A stretch of 15,785 nucleotides of DNA from Gammaproteobacteria bacterium (GTDB lineage: Bacteria > Pseudomonadota > Gammaproteobacteria > Granulosicoccales > Granulosicoccaceae): the NCBI GenBank assembly GCA_003511825.1, contig DOIU01000157.1, positions 905 to 16,689 on the forward strand, read 5' to 3'. Shown piece after piece: positions 15,064-15,785 of the stretch. Numbering within the stretch: position 1 is the stretch's first letter; every line of letters starts with the position of its first letter. Below the pieces are notes generated by a model, which did not search any database, was not told where the DNA came from, and worked only from the letters and a program-made list of their open reading frames with translations. A program made the position numbers and the translations under genes.

Positions 15064-15597
15064 ATGGCGAAACGTTGGTATGTGGTTCAGGCTTTTTCTG
15101 GCTTTGAAAACTCCGTCAAACGATCGCTTGAAGAGCGCATTGAGCGCTTTGCTATGCAGGATAAGTTTGATGAGGTGCTGGTTCCAACGGAGGAGGTCGT
15201 AGAAATGCGATCCGGTCAGCAGCATCGCTCGGAGCGTAAATTCTTTCCTGGCTATGTGTTGGTCCGTATGGAAATGGATGATGAGTCCTGGCACTTGGTG
15301 CGCGATGTGCCGCGAGTCTTAGGTTTTATCGGAGGTACTGCTGACAGGCCTGCGCCAATTACCGACAAAGAAGCCGATGCCATTCTCCAGCGCGTTCAAG
15401 AGGGTGTGGAAAAGCCACGGCCCAAGGTGCTGTTCGAAGTTGGCGAAGTGGTTCGCGTCACCGATGGTCCTTTCAATGATTTCAATGGCGTTGTCGAAGA
15501 AGTGAACTTCGAGAAAAGCCGTCTTTTGGTCGCTGTTCAGATTTTTGGGCGTTCCACGCCGGTAGAGCTGGACTTCAGCCAGGTCGAAAAAGTCTAG
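15064..15597 (+). CDS. nusG: Transcription termination/antitermination factor NusG
   Basis: NusG binds the RNA polymerase clamp through its N-terminal domain, suppresses pausing, and links to Rho or to ribosomal S10 through its C-terminal KOW domain. The product is 177 residues (E. coli 181). The NGN domain has the KRWYVVQAFSGFE start, the SERKFFPGYVLVRM core and VPRVLGFIGG. The KOW domain covers about residues 124-152 (FEVGEVVRVTDGPFNDFNGV), with the C-terminal VELDFSQVEKV. The start is ATG 15064, with a full GGAGG at 15054-15058 five bases upstream; an in-frame TTG at 15052 would lie on that site and is rejected. It is coupled to secE. rplK follows after 73 bases that contain an L1 repressor site. 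Confidence 0.98.
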   Translation: MAKRWYVVQAFSGFENSVKRSLEERIERFAMQDKFDEVLVPTEEVVEMRSGQQHRSERKFFPGYVLVRMEMDDESWHLVRDVPRVLGFIGGTADRPAPITDKEADAILQRVQEGVEKPRPKVLFEVGEVVRVTDGPFNDFNGVVEEVNFEKSRLLVAVQIFGRSTPVELDFSQVEKV

Positions 15598-15630
15598 TTG
15601 ATAGTCACGCGGTGCATTCGCGCCCGATTT

Positions 15631-15659
15631 GCGGGGAGCCGTTAGGCGTTTGCACCCGT
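15631..15659 (+). promoter_or_regulatory. L1-binding repressor site in the rplK leader
   Basis: The rplK leader can fold into two short helices separated by an asymmetric internal loop: outer CGGG (15632-15635) with CCCG (15655-15658), inner GCC (15638-15640) with GGC (15645-15647) over a GTTA loop, internal loop GA on one side and GTTTGCA on the other. This architecture mimics the L1 site of 23S rRNA, through which free L1 represses the L11-L1 mRNA. It lies just before the GGAG (15661-15664) of rplK. The identification rests on position and folding pattern only. Confidence 0.6.
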
Positions 15660-15670
15660 TGGAGTAAAGC

Positions 15671-15785
15671 ATGGCAAAGAAAGTAGAAGCTTATATCAAG
15701 CTGCAAGTGCCTGCCGGTCAGGCTAATCCCAGTCCGCCAGTGGGCCCCGCGCTGGGTCAGCACGGTGTGAATATCATGGAGTTCT
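15671..15785 (+). CDS. rplK: 50S ribosomal protein L11, 5' part (3' end outside window)
   Basis: This is the N-terminal 38 residues of L11, the large-subunit protein that binds the GTPase-associated centre of 23S rRNA and is needed for RelA-dependent stringent signalling. The conserved start MAKKVEAYIKLQVPAGQANP is followed by SPPVGPALGQHGVNIMEF, which contains the proline-rich PPVGPALGQ loop targeted by thiostrepton. GGAG at 15661-15664 precedes ATG 15671 by six bases. The usual family length is about 142, so roughly 105 residues are missing beyond the window edge. In related genomes the next gene is rplA, whose 3' half opens this window; the two ends therefore belong next to each other, separated by an estimated 0.7 kb that is not present. 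Confidence 0.97.
   Translation, partial: MAKKVEAYIKLQVPAGQANPSPPVGPALGQHGVNIMEF

Noticed and set aside
15052..15064. Upstream in-frame TTG at 15052 for nusG and GTG at 14676 for secE
   Set aside because: Both overlap the apparent ribosome binding sites of the ATG starts at 15064 and 14685 and lack such a site of their own.

Overview
The window is a block of bacterial translation and transcription housekeeping genes, all on the + strand: rplA (3' part) - rplJ - rplL - rpoB - rpoC - rpsL - rpsG - fusA - tuf - tRNA-Trp - secE - nusG - rplK (5' part). Protein sequences match gammaproteobacterial families closely. RpoB and RpoC carry the lineage-type insertions, RpoC cysteine and aspartate positions coincide with E. 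coli numbering, and the tRNA-Trp - secE - nusG arrangement after a tuf gene is the one known from Pseudomonas-like genomes. I cannot assign a genus. I see no mobile element, CRISPR array, phage gene or unfamiliar protein.

Layout. Positions 1-1533 hold the end of the L11/L1 operon and the L10/L12 operon, with an L10 leader at about 395-560. Positions 1534-1684 are an intercistronic region with two hairpins (processing/attenuation) ahead of rpoB (1685-5767) and rpoC (5824-10062). Positions 10063-10276 hold a terminator-like hairpin that encloses a near-consensus sigma-70 promoter, followed by the str operon: rpsL, rpsG, fusA, tuf (10277-14499). Positions 14500-14684 carry a rho-independent terminator, tRNA-Trp and a perfect palindrome. 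secE, nusG, an L1-type repressor site and the first 38 codons of rplK close the window. No gap exceeds 300 bases. The genes make RNA polymerase beta/beta', its partner NusG, the ribosomal stalk and decoding-site proteins, the two main elongation GTPases, and the SecE translocase subunit.

The noteworthy point is topology. In related genomes this cluster is flanked by two near-identical tuf genes: tufB - tRNA-Trp - secE - nusG - rplK - rplA - ... - fusA - tufA - rpsJ. Here fusA - tuf runs straight into tRNA-Trp - secE - nusG - rplK, while the window starts inside rplA, the gene that should follow rplK. The window is therefore a linear cut of a circle closed through a single tuf. It may be a collapsed-repeat assembly artefact, a tandem duplication joined at a hybrid tuf, or an excised circle. 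The tuf gene also has a codon usage clearly unlike its neighbours (no ACC and no GCC among 56 Thr and Ala codons).
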